From CAWUKT01 sp964352215 (GTDB lineage: Bacteria; Bacteroidota; Bacteroidia; J057; JADKCL01), in the NCBI GenBank assembly GCA_964352215.1, contig CAYGRE010000004.1:97705-161704 (forward strand): 64,000 nucleotides of DNA, read 5' to 3'. Position 1 is the stretch's first letter; the number at the start of each line of letters is the position of its first letter. The notes under the pieces were generated by a model. It worked only from the letters and a program-made list of their open reading frames with translations, did not search any database and was not told the origin of the DNA. Positions 63,771 through 64,000 of this stretch are shown in pieces. The position numbers and the translations under genes were made by a program.

Positions 63771-64000
63771 CTATTTTTCCATCACGATCCGGTACATTAA
63801 CGGGATAATATTCTCTTTGCCTTTGATCATATAGTACCCGTTCTCCTGCTTTTCAAGATTGGGAAAACAGTTGTAATAAGAATAGGGGTATTCGGTGAAA
63901 TCCGTCATGCGCAGACCTTGCTTCAGGAGGGCAGTTATGGTTTCACTAAAAGGGTGGTTCCAGCTGTATGATTTGGCCTTGATATTGGCATCCCTGTCGG
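63771..64000 (-). CDS. Class I SAM-dependent methyltransferase, C-terminal part only
   Basis: On the minus strand an open frame enters from the right edge and ends at TAG 63771-63773. It reads SYSWNHPFSETITALLKQGL, RMTDFTEYPYSYYNCFPNLE and, at the end, GKENIIPLMYRIVMEK. This is the usual end of class I methyltransferases (W-N-H, then EYP, then P-L-M-Y). The SAM site lies outside the window. It converges on the PhoD gene with a 50-bp gap. Confidence 0.8.
   Translation of the reverse strand, partial: DRDANIKAKSYSWNHPFSETITALLKQGLRMTDFTEYPYSYYNCFPNLEKQENGYYMIKGKENIIPLMYRIVMEK

Overview
The window comes from a Bacteroidota chromosome, most likely the gliding/Saprospiria side of the phylum (Lewinella or Phaeodactylibacter-like; this placement is inference). 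The signs are type IX secretion (T9SS) C-terminal sorting domains (serine peptidase, PhoD phosphatase, propeller protein), gldA-gldF-gldG plus a separate gldN, SusC/TonB receptors with carboxypeptidase-regulatory N-domains, a FecI/FecR pair, a DUF4249 lipoprotein, Reg_prop/Y_Y_Y sensor kinases, futalosine-pathway menaquinone synthesis (mqnC) and TAnnTTTG promoter boxes instead of Shine-Dalgarno sites. No tRNA, rRNA, CRISPR array, phage or complete insertion sequence was seen.

Layout. 1-4.6 kb: end of a secreted propeller protein, then a LytTR regulator and LytS-like propeller kinase. 4.9-13.2 kb: a ribosomally synthesised, modified peptide (RiPP) locus. It holds an outer-membrane receptor, a 57-residue double-glycine precursor missing from automatic ORF calls, an attenuator-like hairpin, a radical SAM/SPASM maturase, an unknown helical protein, a GIN-domain exported protein, a C39-peptidase ABC exporter and a 55-residue membrane peptide where an HlyD adaptor is often found. 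13.2-18.1 kb: a secreted hypothetical protein, an EAD11-like/TPR/FGE-fold membrane protein, YqgE and a leucine-rich-repeat protein. 18.3-27.4 kb: a lone GldN-like gene, then an ECF sigma / T9SS S8 peptidase / FecR / TonB receptor / DUF4249 unit. 27.5-36.9 kb: bioA behind a huge hybrid kinase, malate dehydrogenase, a CNNM/CBS protein and a helical-repeat protein.

36.9-37.9 kb looks empty but contains a small acidic-peptide gene, seven phased ACCAAC repeats and a terminator. 37.9-49 kb: SPOR protein, phosphopantetheinyl transferase, two thioredoxin-fold proteins, mqnC, dnaN, a glycosyltransferase, an FkbM methyltransferase, a repeat-rich intergenic stretch, DUF4286, TPR and secreted proteins. 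49.2-59 kb: gldA-gldF-gldG-DUF4340, a short-chain dehydrogenase, a membrane histidine kinase, a TPR protein and an OmpA/TSP3 protein. 59-61.7 kb is a decay zone: a broken TPR-type gene, a frameshifted small membrane gene, and a degenerate paralogue of the 35.5-36.9 kb gene with two in-frame stops. The window closes with a T9SS PhoD phosphatase and the C-terminus of a methyltransferase.

The most distinctive system is the RiPP locus. I infer that the precursor is modified by the radical SAM enzyme, cleaved after Gly-Gly and exported by the C39 transporter, perhaps under control of the divergent LytTR/LytS pair. Second are the sigma-peptidase-FecR-receptor unit and the hidden small transcription unit at 37.2-37.8 kb.
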